A DNA stretch of 64,000 nt from a virus, in IMG/VR virus record IMGVR_UViG_3300043786_001845, positions 1 to 64,000 of that record; one strand, given 5' to 3'. Shown one piece after another: positions 33,983-41,335 of this stretch; the first letter of the stretch is position 1, and each line of letters begins with the position of its first letter. Both the position numbers and the translations under genes were made by a program. The notes under the pieces are model-generated. The model ran no database searches and was not told where the DNA came from. It saw only the letters and a program-made list of their open reading frames with translations.

Positions 33983-33999
33983 AATAAAATTGAGAGATG

Positions 34000-34025
34000 C
34001 AGGTGGAGCCGCGAGGCTCCACCTG
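34000..34025. terminator. Hairpin after acb2
   Basis: CAGGTGGAGCC-GCGA-GGCTCCACCTG, 11 bp. No T-run follows on the plus strand, so termination may be partial; it separates acb2 from the second paralogue. Confidence 0.5.
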
Positions 34026-34075
34026 GAATTCCATCACTCACACAAGAGTAAGACCTTAGAGGACTCTCACGCCTC

Positions 34076-34771
34076 ATGAATAATGCCGACACCCAAACCC
34101 GGACACCGCCCCAGGAAAACGACGCCGTCGTGACGCTCCCGACGTACGGCACTCCGTCCTTCTACGGCGGCGCCCTCCTCGACGAGGCCGAGCGGACGAA
34201 GTTCCTGAAGGAGATCGTGTCGACGGCTCGCAAGAGTCCGGAGTATGCCAGGTACCGCCAGTTTCTCATCGAGAATCTCGACATGGGCAACTGCTCCATC
34301 CTCTCCGGGCTCTCGGACGAGGAGTCGCGGACAGCCGGGCTCGAGCTCCACCACGCCCCCCTCGACCTCTACTCCATCGCCGAGCTCGTCCTCGGCCAGA
34401 TGGAGTACGACGGCGACAGAATCACCACCATGGCAGCGGCGAACCGCGTCATGGCGTACCACTGGCGGGGAATGGTCGGGCTCGTCCCGGTCGTAGAGTC
34501 CGTCCACGAGATGCTCCACACCGGACAGCTCCGGCTCGACCCGCGCATGATCCACGGAAACTGGCAGGGCCTGCTCAGCGAGTGCGCACACGGCATCACC
34601 GAGCACCTGGCGGAGAAGCTGCGGACCATGGCCGAGACGTGGAGCGAGGGAGTGGCGGAGTACAATGCCCAGGCGCTGTCTGTGAACCTGCAGCGCTGGG
34701 TTGCCCTGCCGGTGACTACGGAGATGCTACTAGAGGGGCCGCCAGATGGTGCCGACGAAGAAGCCGGCTAG
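34076..34771 (+). CDS. Unknown protein, paralogue of the gene at 32895
   Basis: 231 residues. Shared blocks with the 246-residue protein: YRQFLIENLDMGNCSILSGL, GLELHHAPLDLYSIAELVLG, MVGLVPVVESVHEMLH and LDPRMIHGNWQGLL. The N- and C-terminal tails differ. E-x-HH and HGNW are conserved between the copies, pointing to functional residues. The gene overlaps the next one by 26 bases. Confidence 0.6.
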   Translation: MNNADTQTRTPPQENDAVVTLPTYGTPSFYGGALLDEAERTKFLKEIVSTARKSPEYARYRQFLIENLDMGNCSILSGLSDEESRTAGLELHHAPLDLYSIAELVLGQMEYDGDRITTMAAANRVMAYHWRGMVGLVPVVESVHEMLHTGQLRLDPRMIHGNWQGLLSECAHGITEHLAEKLRTMAETWSEGVAEYNAQALSVNLQRWVALPVTTEMLLEGPPDGADEEAG

Positions 34772-35246
34772 CCCGGCAAGGGCGGTTGTCGAGGCCCTCG
34801 TGGCGGGGGGACTGATCCCCCAAGAGCGAGTCGAGGACGCGGTCCGAATCGCGGAGGCGAAGCTCCCCCGCCAGTCGGCCCCCCAGTCGTTCACTGCGGA
34901 TACCGAGTTCCTCCACGCCTCGCTGGGGCACCACGTCACGTCGTACTTCAAGCAGGTCATGGCACCGCTGGCCCGCACCCACCACGCGAAGGACCGCACC
35001 GGGCGCCTGCTGAAAGACGCCGAGGTCGAGGAGGCGGCCGTGACCATCGCGTCCCTCGTGGTGGGAGAGCTCGGCGAGAGCTACCTGGAGCATCTCTTCC
35101 GCTACTTCGGCGACGGGGAGGGCCTGGCGGCCTACGTCTTCACGCGCGTCCGCGACCGCCTGCTGGATGAGGCGACGAAGCACAACGAGGAGTATCTGAA
35201 TTCGATCGCCCGAAACACCGGGTTCAGGAAGATAGCCGAGGCGTGA
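34746..35246 (+). CDS. Hypothetical protein
   Basis: 166 residues, starting inside the end of the previous gene. Mostly helical (ARAVVEALVAGGLIPQERVE, TSYFKQVMAPLARTHHAKD, FTRVRDRLLDEATKHNEEYL). No family recognised. Last gene of the plus-strand block before the 35246-35284 hairpin. Confidence 0.55.
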   Translation: MVPTKKPASPARAVVEALVAGGLIPQERVEDAVRIAEAKLPRQSAPQSFTADTEFLHASLGHHVTSYFKQVMAPLARTHHAKDRTGRLLKDAEVEEAAVTIASLVVGELGESYLEHLFRYFGDGEGLAAYVFTRVRDRLLDEATKHNEEYLNSIARNTGFRKIAEA

Positions 35247-35284
35247 AAAAAGAAACCCCGATCAGACATCCTGATCGGGGTTTC
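35246..35284. terminator. Bidirectional terminator between convergent genes
   Basis: GAAACCCCGATCAG-ACATC-CTGATCGGGGTTTC is a perfect 14-bp stem. On the minus strand it is followed by six T, so it stops the minus-strand transcripts well; the plus side has only the stem's own T residues. Confidence 0.85.
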
Positions 35285-35298
35285 TACATTCACCGAGC

Positions 35299-35640
35299 TC
35301 AATCGAGAACCGGCCGGCCGATCATGCGACAGACCCCCAGGATCTCCCCAGGGGACGCCATCCGAAATTTCTCAGATCGGCCGTGCGCGCAGTATTCGTC
35401 AACTGGCATCGTTTTCCAGTCGGGGTTCGGTCGATCGTCGCACATGATCCACACACACTGCTCGGACGCGCGGTGATACACATCGACGCTTATCGATTGG
35501 TGAATGGCAGACTGGTACTGGGCCACTATCTTCACCTGGGATCCGTCGGGCCGCGTGATGACCCTCGTGACTTTTGACACCGTGGAATGCCCCAATGAAT
35601 TCTCCGTTTCGTTTCGGATGATGCGCCAGTGGCGCATCAT
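35299..35640 (-). CDS. Hypothetical protein
   Basis: 113 residues (ATG 35640 or 35637). Contains VIRPDGS-like beta segments and a Cys/Asp-rich stretch (EQCVWIMCDDRPNPDW). No known family. It is the last gene of the minus-strand run before the bidirectional terminator; the short gap and same strand suggest co-transcription with the genes upstream. Confidence 0.5.
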   Translation of the reverse strand: MMRHWRIIRNETENSLGHSTVSKVTRVITRPDGSQVKIVAQYQSAIHQSISVDVYHRASEQCVWIMCDDRPNPDWKTMPVDEYCAHGRSEKFRMASPGEILGVCRMIGRPVLD

Positions 35641-35652
35641 CCGCTTTCATCG

Positions 35653-35931
35653 TCAGGCCTGCACCCACACCCAGGCGGAGATCCACACTCCGTCTCCGGC
35701 GTCGCTCGTAACTGGCTTGTCGTCGATTGCGAGGTCGTCGTCGACGTATTCCTCCCGAGCCCTGGCGATCTCGCTCTTGTGGAAGGCGCGGTAGGCGGCG
35801 GCCTTTTCGCACTCACCCAGGGCCTCGGAGAGCTCCTGACATTCGATGCCGTTCGCGCCCAGCGCCGCGGCGGCCGCCTTCGCCGCCTGGTAGAGACGCT
35901 CAGCCGGCTCGTACGTCATGAAGTCGCTCAT
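35653..35931 (-). CDS. Small hypothetical protein
   Basis: 92 residues; the ATG overlaps the RNase H stop (ATGA). Helical, alanine-rich (YQAAKAAAAALGANGIECQE, AAYRAFHKSEIARAREEYV) with an acidic end. Not recognised. Confidence 0.55.
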   Translation of the reverse strand: MSDFMTYEPAERLYQAAKAAAAALGANGIECQELSEALGECEKAAAYRAFHKSEIARAREEYVDDDLAIDDKPVTSDAGDGVWISAWVWVQA

Positions 35932-36527
35932 GCCGCACCCCCGTTCTTTCCGATCGTCGCCAGCTCGTCGGCCCGCTCGTTCATGACATCCCCGGAGTGG
36001 CCCTTCACTTTGCAGAAGACGACGTTGAGACCGCCCAGCGACTGGGCTAGGACGATGGCGTCCTCGGCCCGCAGCCGCGCCAGCGTCCTCGGCCCGATCG
36101 GTCCGAGCTTGGATGCGTAGTGGTCGGCAGCGTGGTTCGTCATGGAGATGAGCGCTCTCCAGAGGCCGATGTTCTCGACGTCCTTCCCGGACGAGTTCTT
36201 CCATCCAGTTTTCGTCATCCAGTTGAACCACCAGTTCTTGCCGAAGCAGTTCACCAGGTACGCACTGTCGGAGAACAGGATCACCGAGCGGACTCGGTAG
36301 TGGTCTCGCACGACGCTGAGCCCGTCGATCGCCGCCTGGAGTTCCATTCGCTGATTGGTCGTCTGCTGCGGGTAGAACACGGAATTCTCGAACAGCGTGT
36401 CGCCGGTGTCGTCGCATACCGCGACGAAGCCGGTGCCGCCGTAGCCGGTGCCCAGGGGCATGGACGGATCCGGGCGGATGCCGCCGTCGGTGTAGAGATG
36501 AATCGTGCTGAACTTGGCGGCTGTCAT
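35928..36527 (-). CDS. rnhA: Ribonuclease HI
   Basis: 199 residues from ATG 36527 (ATGA overlap with the previous stop). Active-site carboxylates are visible in order: LYTDGG (Asp14), NQRMELQAAI (Glu), LFSDSAYLV (Asp) and MNERADELA (Asp), with KVKGHSGD carrying the conserved His. It degrades RNA in RNA-DNA hybrids, probably primers or R-loops during phage replication. The domain is complete and slightly longer than bacterial RNase HI because of inserts after GIRPDPSMP. Confidence 0.92.
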   Translation of the reverse strand: MTAAKFSTIHLYTDGGIRPDPSMPLGTGYGGTGFVAVCDDTGDTLFENSVFYPQQTTNQRMELQAAIDGLSVVRDHYRVRSVILFSDSAYLVNCFGKNWWFNWMTKTGWKNSSGKDVENIGLWRALISMTNHAADHYASKLGPIGPRTLARLRAEDAIVLAQSLGGLNVVFCKVKGHSGDVMNERADELATIGKNGGAA

Positions 36528-36799
36528 GCTGCGACCCACCGCTGTCTGGCAAAATTCCCCATCCACCCCTCGACGGACGCGCGCATCTCCGCCGACGGAC
36601 CCTGGGGCATCTGCGCGATCGCGTCGTCGGACAACCAGCTGTGCATGAGAGGCGTGGCGTCGAGCGCGTCGACCGGGCGGTAGGTGAAGCTCCAACGCTG
36701 GCCACCCGGAACGGGAGTGGGCGAGAAGGTGACCGTGGCAAATGGGAATCGCGCTTCAAGCTCGGCGGCGTACCGCTCGAACGCTCCGATGTCGATCAT
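36524..36799 (-). CDS. Small hypothetical protein
   Basis: 91 residues from ATG 36799, which overlaps the dCTP-deaminase-like stop. Sequence FPFATVTFSPTPVPGGQRWS and a helical C-terminus; no family recognised. Coupled on both sides by ATGA overlaps, so it is expressed with the nucleotide-metabolism genes. Confidence 0.55.
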   Translation of the reverse strand: MIDIGAFERYAAELEARFPFATVTFSPTPVPGGQRWSFTYRPVDALDATPLMHSWLSDDAIAQMPQGPSAEMRASVEGWMGNFARQRWVAA

Positions 36800-37434
36800 G
36801 GCGTGCCCCGCTGGTGACGCGCGAAGAGCTCGGCCTGCTGGCCGTTGTAGACGCCGCTGTACAGCTTCGATGGGACCGCCGCCGTCCTGGCGAACGCGAT
36901 CTGCATGACCCGCATCCCACTGCGAATCGAGTATGGGCGAGGGCCGTTGTTGCGCAGCTCGTAGGTGATCGTCCCCTGGAAGCCGGGCTGGATGAAGTCG
37001 GCGGCCGAGTGGTCGAGCCACTCGCGAGCGTACGTGCTGCGCAGGGCGAGTATTCCGACCGCGCCCGGCGGAATGCGCACGTACTCGGCGGAGTGACAGA
37101 GGAGGACCTGGTTGGGCTCGAGAAGAACCTCCACGGCCTCGCCCGGGCGGAGCTGGTCGGTCGCGTCGAACTCGACCGGGGACTGCATAGCGAGGGTCCT
37201 GGACCGCTCGGCCCCACGGACGATGTAGGCGTTCAGGGCCTGGGGGCTAGCGAAGCGAGATCCCACGCTGAGGTCGTACGAGGCCGGACCGAGAAACTGG
37301 CTGGAGAAGGGCTCGATCAGCGGCCCCGCACCCTCGAGCGGGAGCTCTTGCCCCACGCCCTCGCCGTGAGACGGGGACCACGTCAGTGACGGGTGCTCGC
37401 ACATCTCGGCTATCTGAAAGTCAACTAGGAACAT
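36796..37434 (-). CDS. dcd: dCTP deaminase / dUTPase family protein
   Basis: 212 residues. Family motifs: PASYDLSVGSRF, VGILALRSTYAREWLDHS with the active-site Arg-Ser, DFIQPGFQGTITYELRN, and SIRSGMRVMQIAFAR. The trimer-forming beta-fold of this family either deaminates dCTP to dUTP or hydrolyses dUTP; the RSTYAR segment fits the deaminase branch. It would supply dTTP precursors or keep uracil out of phage DNA. Confidence 0.82.
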   Translation of the reverse strand: MFLVDFQIAEMCEHPSLTWSPSHGEGVGQELPLEGAGPLIEPFSSQFLGPASYDLSVGSRFASPQALNAYIVRGAERSRTLAMQSPVEFDATDQLRPGEAVEVLLEPNQVLLCHSAEYVRIPPGAVGILALRSTYAREWLDHSAADFIQPGFQGTITYELRNNGPRPYSIRSGMRVMQIAFARTAAVPSKLYSGVYNGQQAELFARHQRGTP

Positions 37435-37453
37435 GGCTTCTCCTATAGAAGGG

Positions 37454-37481
37454 GGCGGAGCACCCGGATGGGCACTCCGCC
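37454..37481 (-). terminator. Terminator-like hairpin after cold-shock gene
   Basis: GGCGGAG and CTCCGCC arms with additional internal pairing (GTGCCC/GGGTGC on the minus strand). Only CTTCT follows, so efficiency is uncertain. Confidence 0.5.
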
Positions 37482-37503
37482 TCGTGGACGCGATAATAGA
37501 CCG

Positions 37504-37731
37504 TCAGGCCGCCAAATTGGCGAAGCTCACGTTGGTGGCTTTCTCTTTACCGGTTTTGCCGTCGGTGCCGAGCTGGAAGGAGAGCACGTCGCCCTCGTTC
37601 ACGGTCTCGATCCCGGAGCGCCGCAGGTCAGAGATGTGCAAGAATACGTCCTTGTCACCCTCGGTGCTGATAAAGCCGTATCCCTTGCTGGGTTTGAACC
37701 ACTTCACTTTTCCTTGCTTGGTGTCACTCAT
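37504..37731 (-). CDS. csp: Cold-shock domain protein
   Basis: 75 residues, full-length CSD. GKVKWFKPSKGYGFISTE contains RNP1 (KGYGFIS) and VFLHISDL contains RNP2. Binds single-stranded RNA/DNA and would act as an RNA chaperone. It stands alone between two hairpin/AT-rich gaps, so it may have its own promoter. Confidence 0.93.
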   Translation of the reverse strand: MSDTKQGKVKWFKPSKGYGFISTEGDKDVFLHISDLRRSGIETVNEGDVLSFQLGTDGKTGKEKATNVSFANLAA

Positions 37732-37846
37732 TGTAGCGATCTCCGCATTACGTTGATGAAATGTTTGACGCTCAGTCTTTTGTTGGCACGCGATCGTCCC
37801 TCGTCGGTGCAGAATCTCGACTTCCTTGATCGCGCGTGCTGCTGTA

Positions 37847-38224
37847 CTACTTCCTCCACTCCTTGCACGGATTGGGGCAAATCTCGCTCACGCAGTAGCT
37901 GGGGCTGGGGGCCGCCAGAATGCACCCCCAAGGGCGCGGCGTCTTGTCGATGCTCCAATTGTGCGGCACCGGGATGTGTTGCGCCGCCAGGGTGCAGATC
38001 TCCTGCAGCCGGTTGGAGGCCGCCATTGCCTTCGCGCTCATCTGCCGCTTCAGCTCTGCGTATTCTTCCTCGTTCAGTAAATACTGCATGGTCTTCTTCT
38101 CCTCTACTTCGAGCGCCGGCAACAGCGCGTTCCTGATGCGCTCGCGAAGTTGCTGCGTGTAACCATACTTCTTGGCGACACGCGTCAGCTCGTCTACCAA
38201 CTGGCGCTTTTCATGGTCCAACAT
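37847..38224 (-). CDS. Hypothetical protein
   Basis: 125 residues from ATG 38224 (AGGA upstream). N-terminal half is helical and charged (KRQLVDELTRVAKKYGYTQQ, EEYAELKRQMSAKAM); the C-terminal half has four cysteines (GCILAAP, YCVSEICPNPC) that might bind metal. Base composition is less GC-rich than the phage core genes. Confidence 0.55.
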   Translation of the reverse strand: MLDHEKRQLVDELTRVAKKYGYTQQLRERIRNALLPALEVEEKKTMQYLLNEEEYAELKRQMSAKAMAASNRLQEICTLAAQHIPVPHNWSIDKTPRPWGCILAAPSPSYCVSEICPNPCKEWRK

Positions 38225-38234
38225 GTTTCGCGTC

Positions 38235-38450
38235 CTAGTGTCCCAGCGCGCCAGCCGCCGTTTCCTCAAGCATGTCCAGGTCGGTGTCCAATACTTCACA
38301 CCACACGGGTCTCGGGTCACCGATCTTCGCGAACTGGTGCCAATAGCCATTACCGCTCCAGTTCTTACCCAGGTAGATAAGCCGATCCGGCTGGCCCTTC
38401 CAGTTGTAGTGACCGCCGCGCTTCATCACCTCGGGCGTCAGGTTGCTCAT
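38235..38450 (-). CDS. Small hypothetical protein
   Basis: 71 residues with strong SD (AAGGAGA) before ATG 38450. Sequence MKRGGHYNWKGQPDRLIYLG and GYWHQFAKIGDPRPVWCEV suggests a compact SH3-like or KOW-like beta domain often seen in small phage proteins; not confirmed. Confidence 0.55.
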   Translation of the reverse strand: MSNLTPEVMKRGGHYNWKGQPDRLIYLGKNWSGNGYWHQFAKIGDPRPVWCEVLDTDLDMLEETAAGALGH

Positions 38451-38491
38451 CTTCAGTCTCCTTGTTCTGCCACAAAGTGGTAGACACTTCG

Positions 38492-38725
38492 TCAGAGAAA
38501 GCGTGCCGAGACGGCCGCGATGGCCGCCATGTCCACGACCGTGCGGCAAATCTCTTCGGTGCCGTCATCGTCACGGACATACGCGTCCATGACGATGTAG
38601 TCATCGTCAAGGAGTGTAAGCGGTCCCTCGAGGACCGCCCCACCGATGAGCGTGACCCTGAGGTCGTACGCCGCCCCATCCTGGTCCATCGGACCAACGA
38701 GCGCGGCCAGTCCGGTCGGGCTCAC
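38492..38725 (-). CDS. Small hypothetical protein, GTG start
   Basis: 77 residues from GTG 38725, which overlaps the upstream stop (GTGA) and is preceded by GGGGGG. The beta-rich AYDLRVTLIGGAVLEGPLTL and DDDYIVMDAYVRDDDG recall Sm-like folds, but no family is claimed. Confidence 0.5.
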   Translation of the reverse strand: MSPTGLAALVGPMDQDGAAYDLRVTLIGGAVLEGPLTLLDDDYIVMDAYVRDDDGTEEICRTVVDMAAIAAVSARFL

Positions 38726-39024
38726 TGCTGCCCCCCGCCCGACTGCACTCGATAGAAACTGCATGGCGGGGCATCCGTCTGGGTCTGGACCTTGATTTTC
38801 TCGCGCACGGCGTCCCATGGCGTCTTGAGGGTCGCGTCGGTGTAGACTTGGCCGAGCCCGGTTGTCTCGAGGTACTCGAGGACATCGTTGAAGGTCTTGA
38901 AGAAGCGCGGCGTCTTCCCGTCCTTAATGGTCTTCCAATAGAGCCCGGCGAACCCCTCCAGCTCTATCTGCCAGGCGCCGGCAGTGGTGTTGAATCGGGC
39001 ACGCAAAATTGTTCTTCCACTCAT
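38722..39024 (-). CDS. Small hypothetical protein
   Basis: 100 residues, SD GAGAGGAA before ATG 39024. WQIELEGFAGLYWKTIKDGK and a helix FKTFNDVLEYLETTG; no family recognised. Translationally coupled to the next gene. Confidence 0.55.
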   Translation of the reverse strand: MSGRTILRARFNTTAGAWQIELEGFAGLYWKTIKDGKTPRFFKTFNDVLEYLETTGLGQVYTDATLKTPWDAVREKIKVQTQTDAPPCSFYRVQSGGGQQ

Positions 39025-39053
39025 TCTTATTCCTCTCTAGATAAAGTAAGGCT

Positions 39054-39314
39054 CTACGGAGCGCCAGTCTCAGACCCGGGTTTGCACTCTGCACGCATGG
39101 CTTCGCGGAACTCCACGGTGCGCGTCACGTCTCCGTCATGTGTATAGGCACCGAACGTCGCACATATTTCCACAGCCGCGCTTTCCTGCCCGGCATCAAC
39201 GGGATAGATCCTCACCCCGCCGACTGTCTCCCCGCACTCAATACCCGCATCGCGCAGCGCATCACGCAGCGCGATGACCACTGCGTACTTGAGACGCATC
39301 GTTTCAGCAATCAT
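39054..39314 (-). CDS. Small hypothetical protein
   Basis: 86 residues, SD AAGGAG before ATG 39314. Helix LKYAVVIALRDALRDAG then strands VRIYPVDAG and AVEICATFGAYTHDGD. Not recognised. Confidence 0.55.
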   Translation of the reverse strand: MIAETMRLKYAVVIALRDALRDAGIECGETVGGVRIYPVDAGQESAAVEICATFGAYTHDGDVTRTVEFREAMRAECKPGSETGAP

Positions 39315-39375
39315 CGATTCACTCCTTGGAGGTATCTAACCGCCAATGTCAAATCTCCCGCCGCGCACCCCTGCT

Positions 39376-39828
39376 TCAGTAGGTGTCGACGTCTATGGCG
39401 TGCTGAATCACTTCGACGCCTGAACCGGCCGTCAATAGGCCATCGCCGACTGCGCGCTCGCACTCTCTGTGCACTGCCGCCTCCATGACGGCGATGTCCT
39501 CTCCGTTCAGATCGTACTCGACGTCGATGATGATGCGCAGCCTGGAGTGTGGCGGATGGGGGATCGGGCCACCACCCTCGATGTGCACGTCCCTCTCCAG
39601 AAATAGCGCCCCGCTATCAGTAACGAATACGCGTCCGAGACCGTTGTCGTGGTTCACCGGCTTCTGCGAGTTCCAATCGATGCGCGTCTCTCCCTCGTAT
39701 ACGATATCCATGGTTCCACCATCCTCAGTGACTCCGAGGATGCCGGCGACTCCGAGGACCGTGTCGAGAGTTCCGACGATCTTCTCGCCGTTAGGTCCTA
39801 CAAGCGTTTTGACTTCCAGTTCAGGCAT
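39376..39828 (-). CDS. Hypothetical protein
   Basis: 150 residues. Beta-rich (ILGVTEDGGTMDIVYEG, RVFVTDSGALFLERDV, RLRIIIDVEYDLNGED) with a C-terminal helix containing HRECERAVG. No known domain recognised; single small gene downstream of the primase, same strand. Confidence 0.5.
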   Translation of the reverse strand: MPELEVKTLVGPNGEKIVGTLDTVLGVAGILGVTEDGGTMDIVYEGETRIDWNSQKPVNHDNGLGRVFVTDSGALFLERDVHIEGGGPIPHPPHSRLRIIIDVEYDLNGEDIAVMEAAVHRECERAVGDGLLTAGSGVEVIQHAIDVDTY

Positions 39829-39865
39829 TCCTTACTCCAATCAGATAATGCGAAATTATGGTCAC

Positions 39866-40936
39866 TCACACCTTCACCTGGACCCGGCGTATGAATTCCC
39901 GCCGGACACCCATGTCCTTGACGGGCTGACCCTTGTGGTCCACCCCTGCGAAGGTGTTTTGAAAGACGCGCATGCGAAAGCCGGGGGTGCGAAAGAACGG
40001 ACTCGCGCCGGGGATTCGCCTGACGCGTTCCAGCATTCCGGACTCACGGTCAATGTACAGATCGACGTCGAGCGTGAGCAGGCCGGCGGCCGTCACCTGG
40101 CGGAGTATCGTCTCGTGGCTCGCGCCGCAGGTCGCCAGCCCGACGAAGTCCGGCTCCCAACGCTTCTCAGTATAGAACACACGCTCCGTCTGGATCAGGT
40201 CAATGATGCCCTCGGTCACGACGACGCGGTGCGACGGTGCGAGCAGGCTGACGTCCGCGCGGCAGGCGAATGACTTGCTACCCTCCCACTCGGGCCAGAC
40301 GCGATAGTTGGTGTAGCGGCGACCCCTGTGGTTCGGGTCTACCGAACGAAAGATGACGTACGACTCGTCTGAAGACAAGAACCCCACGCAAGTCTCGTTC
40401 AGGCGGTCAGCCTCCCGCTGAGACTGGGTTAGAGACCCTACCCCGTTCGCCTCGAGGAAACCATAGAGACCGCACGCGATGATCTTGTAGCGCTGGATTT
40501 CAGCATGGCTCAGTGGATCGCCACCGATTCGATCCTCGATGTACTCCAGAGCCATGAGGTCCAGCGGATCGCTCCTGCTCGGTTCTGGGATCACCAATCT
40601 GCCGGCCCCCGGCCCCAGGGTCGCAGCCTGCCTGCGCTTGGATCTACCGGAGCGGCGCTCCGCCTTCTCTACCTCTCGCACGTAGACGGCCGCGTCCCGC
40701 TCGGCGGCTCCGAGTCCGTCCAGAATCTCGACGGTCAGGTGTCCGCCCTTCGCGCCGCACCTCTGGCACATGTACGGATGGGGCGGGGTCAGGCTCAGGT
40801 AGAAATGGTGGTGGAGGGCATTCTTCGTGCTGTCGCCGCATATCGGACACCGCGTCGAAATCTCGCCATTCCTGACGAAACAGGGGCGCCCCGACCGCTC
40901 GACGGCCGCCACCACCGCTTCTATCCCCCCGCTCAC
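39866..40936 (-). CDS. DNA primase (DnaG-type zinc finger plus TOPRIM-like domain)
   Basis: 356 residues from GTG 40936, overlapping the upstream stop (GTGA). The N-terminal zinc ribbon is TRCPICGDSTKNALHHHF...YMCQRCGAKGG (CxxC, His, CxxC). The C-terminal half carries VVVTEGIIDLIQTERV, the TOPRIM glutamate motif, and LLTLDVDLYIDRESG, the D-x-D part. It would lay RNA primers for phage DNA synthesis. A helicase domain is absent, so a separate helicase is expected elsewhere. Confidence 0.78.
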   Translation of the reverse strand: MSGGIEAVVAAVERSGRPCFVRNGEISTRCPICGDSTKNALHHHFYLSLTPPHPYMCQRCGAKGGHLTVEILDGLGAAERDAAVYVREVEKAERRSGRSKRRQAATLGPGAGRLVIPEPSRSDPLDLMALEYIEDRIGGDPLSHAEIQRYKIIACGLYGFLEANGVGSLTQSQREADRLNETCVGFLSSDESYVIFRSVDPNHRGRRYTNYRVWPEWEGSKSFACRADVSLLAPSHRVVVTEGIIDLIQTERVFYTEKRWEPDFVGLATCGASHETILRQVTAAGLLTLDVDLYIDRESGMLERVRRIPGASPFFRTPGFRMRVFQNTFAGVDHKGQPVKDMGVRREFIRRVQVKV

Positions 40937-41271
40937 GAGCTGGAGTCCTCCAGCTCCCACCAGGAGAAGGTGACGCCGGCGACGGACCTGCCATCCGCGT
41001 TGTCCACGCCGATCTCGAACGCGGCCTCTTTGGGGATGTCGATTTGAGCTTCAGCAATCACCTTACATTGCTCTTTCAGCAAGTCAAATTGGACATGCAG
41101 GACTCCTGGAGTGTCGGCTGTTTTCCCGATGACCACACGTACGGATCGCCCGTGCTTGTTTTCTGGTAACATCAGCGTGCCCGCCCTCGCTGCCCTCGCC
41201 GCCTCGCGCACCTCAGTGCGGCTCAGGAGCACACGTACCAGAGTGCCGTGCTTACGGCGTTCTATTCTCAC
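40933..41271 (-). CDS. Hypothetical protein, GTG start
   Basis: 112 residues from GTG 41271 with AAGGAG six bases upstream. Basic N-terminus (RIERRKHGTLVRVLLSRTEV), then beta-rich (RSVRVVIGKTADTPGVLHVQ). Coupled to the primase by stop-start overlap; may be a replication accessory factor. Confidence 0.55.
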   Translation of the reverse strand: MRIERRKHGTLVRVLLSRTEVREAARAARAGTLMLPENKHGRSVRVVIGKTADTPGVLHVQFDLLKEQCKVIAEAQIDIPKEAAFEIGVDNADGRSVAGVTFSWWELEDSSS

Positions 41272-41288
41272 TTGAATCTCCTTAATTT

Positions 41289-41316
41289 GGACCCTCCAAC
41301 TTTCGCCGGAGGGTCC
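41289..41316 (-). terminator. Terminator-like hairpin
   Basis: GGACCCTCC and GGAGGGTCC, 9 bp around a 10-base loop, followed on the minus strand by AAATTAAG rather than a T-run. It lies between the 497-residue gene and the primase operon and may separate them. Confidence 0.55.
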
Positions 41317-41335
41317 GATGTGAGTCGATGGATGA

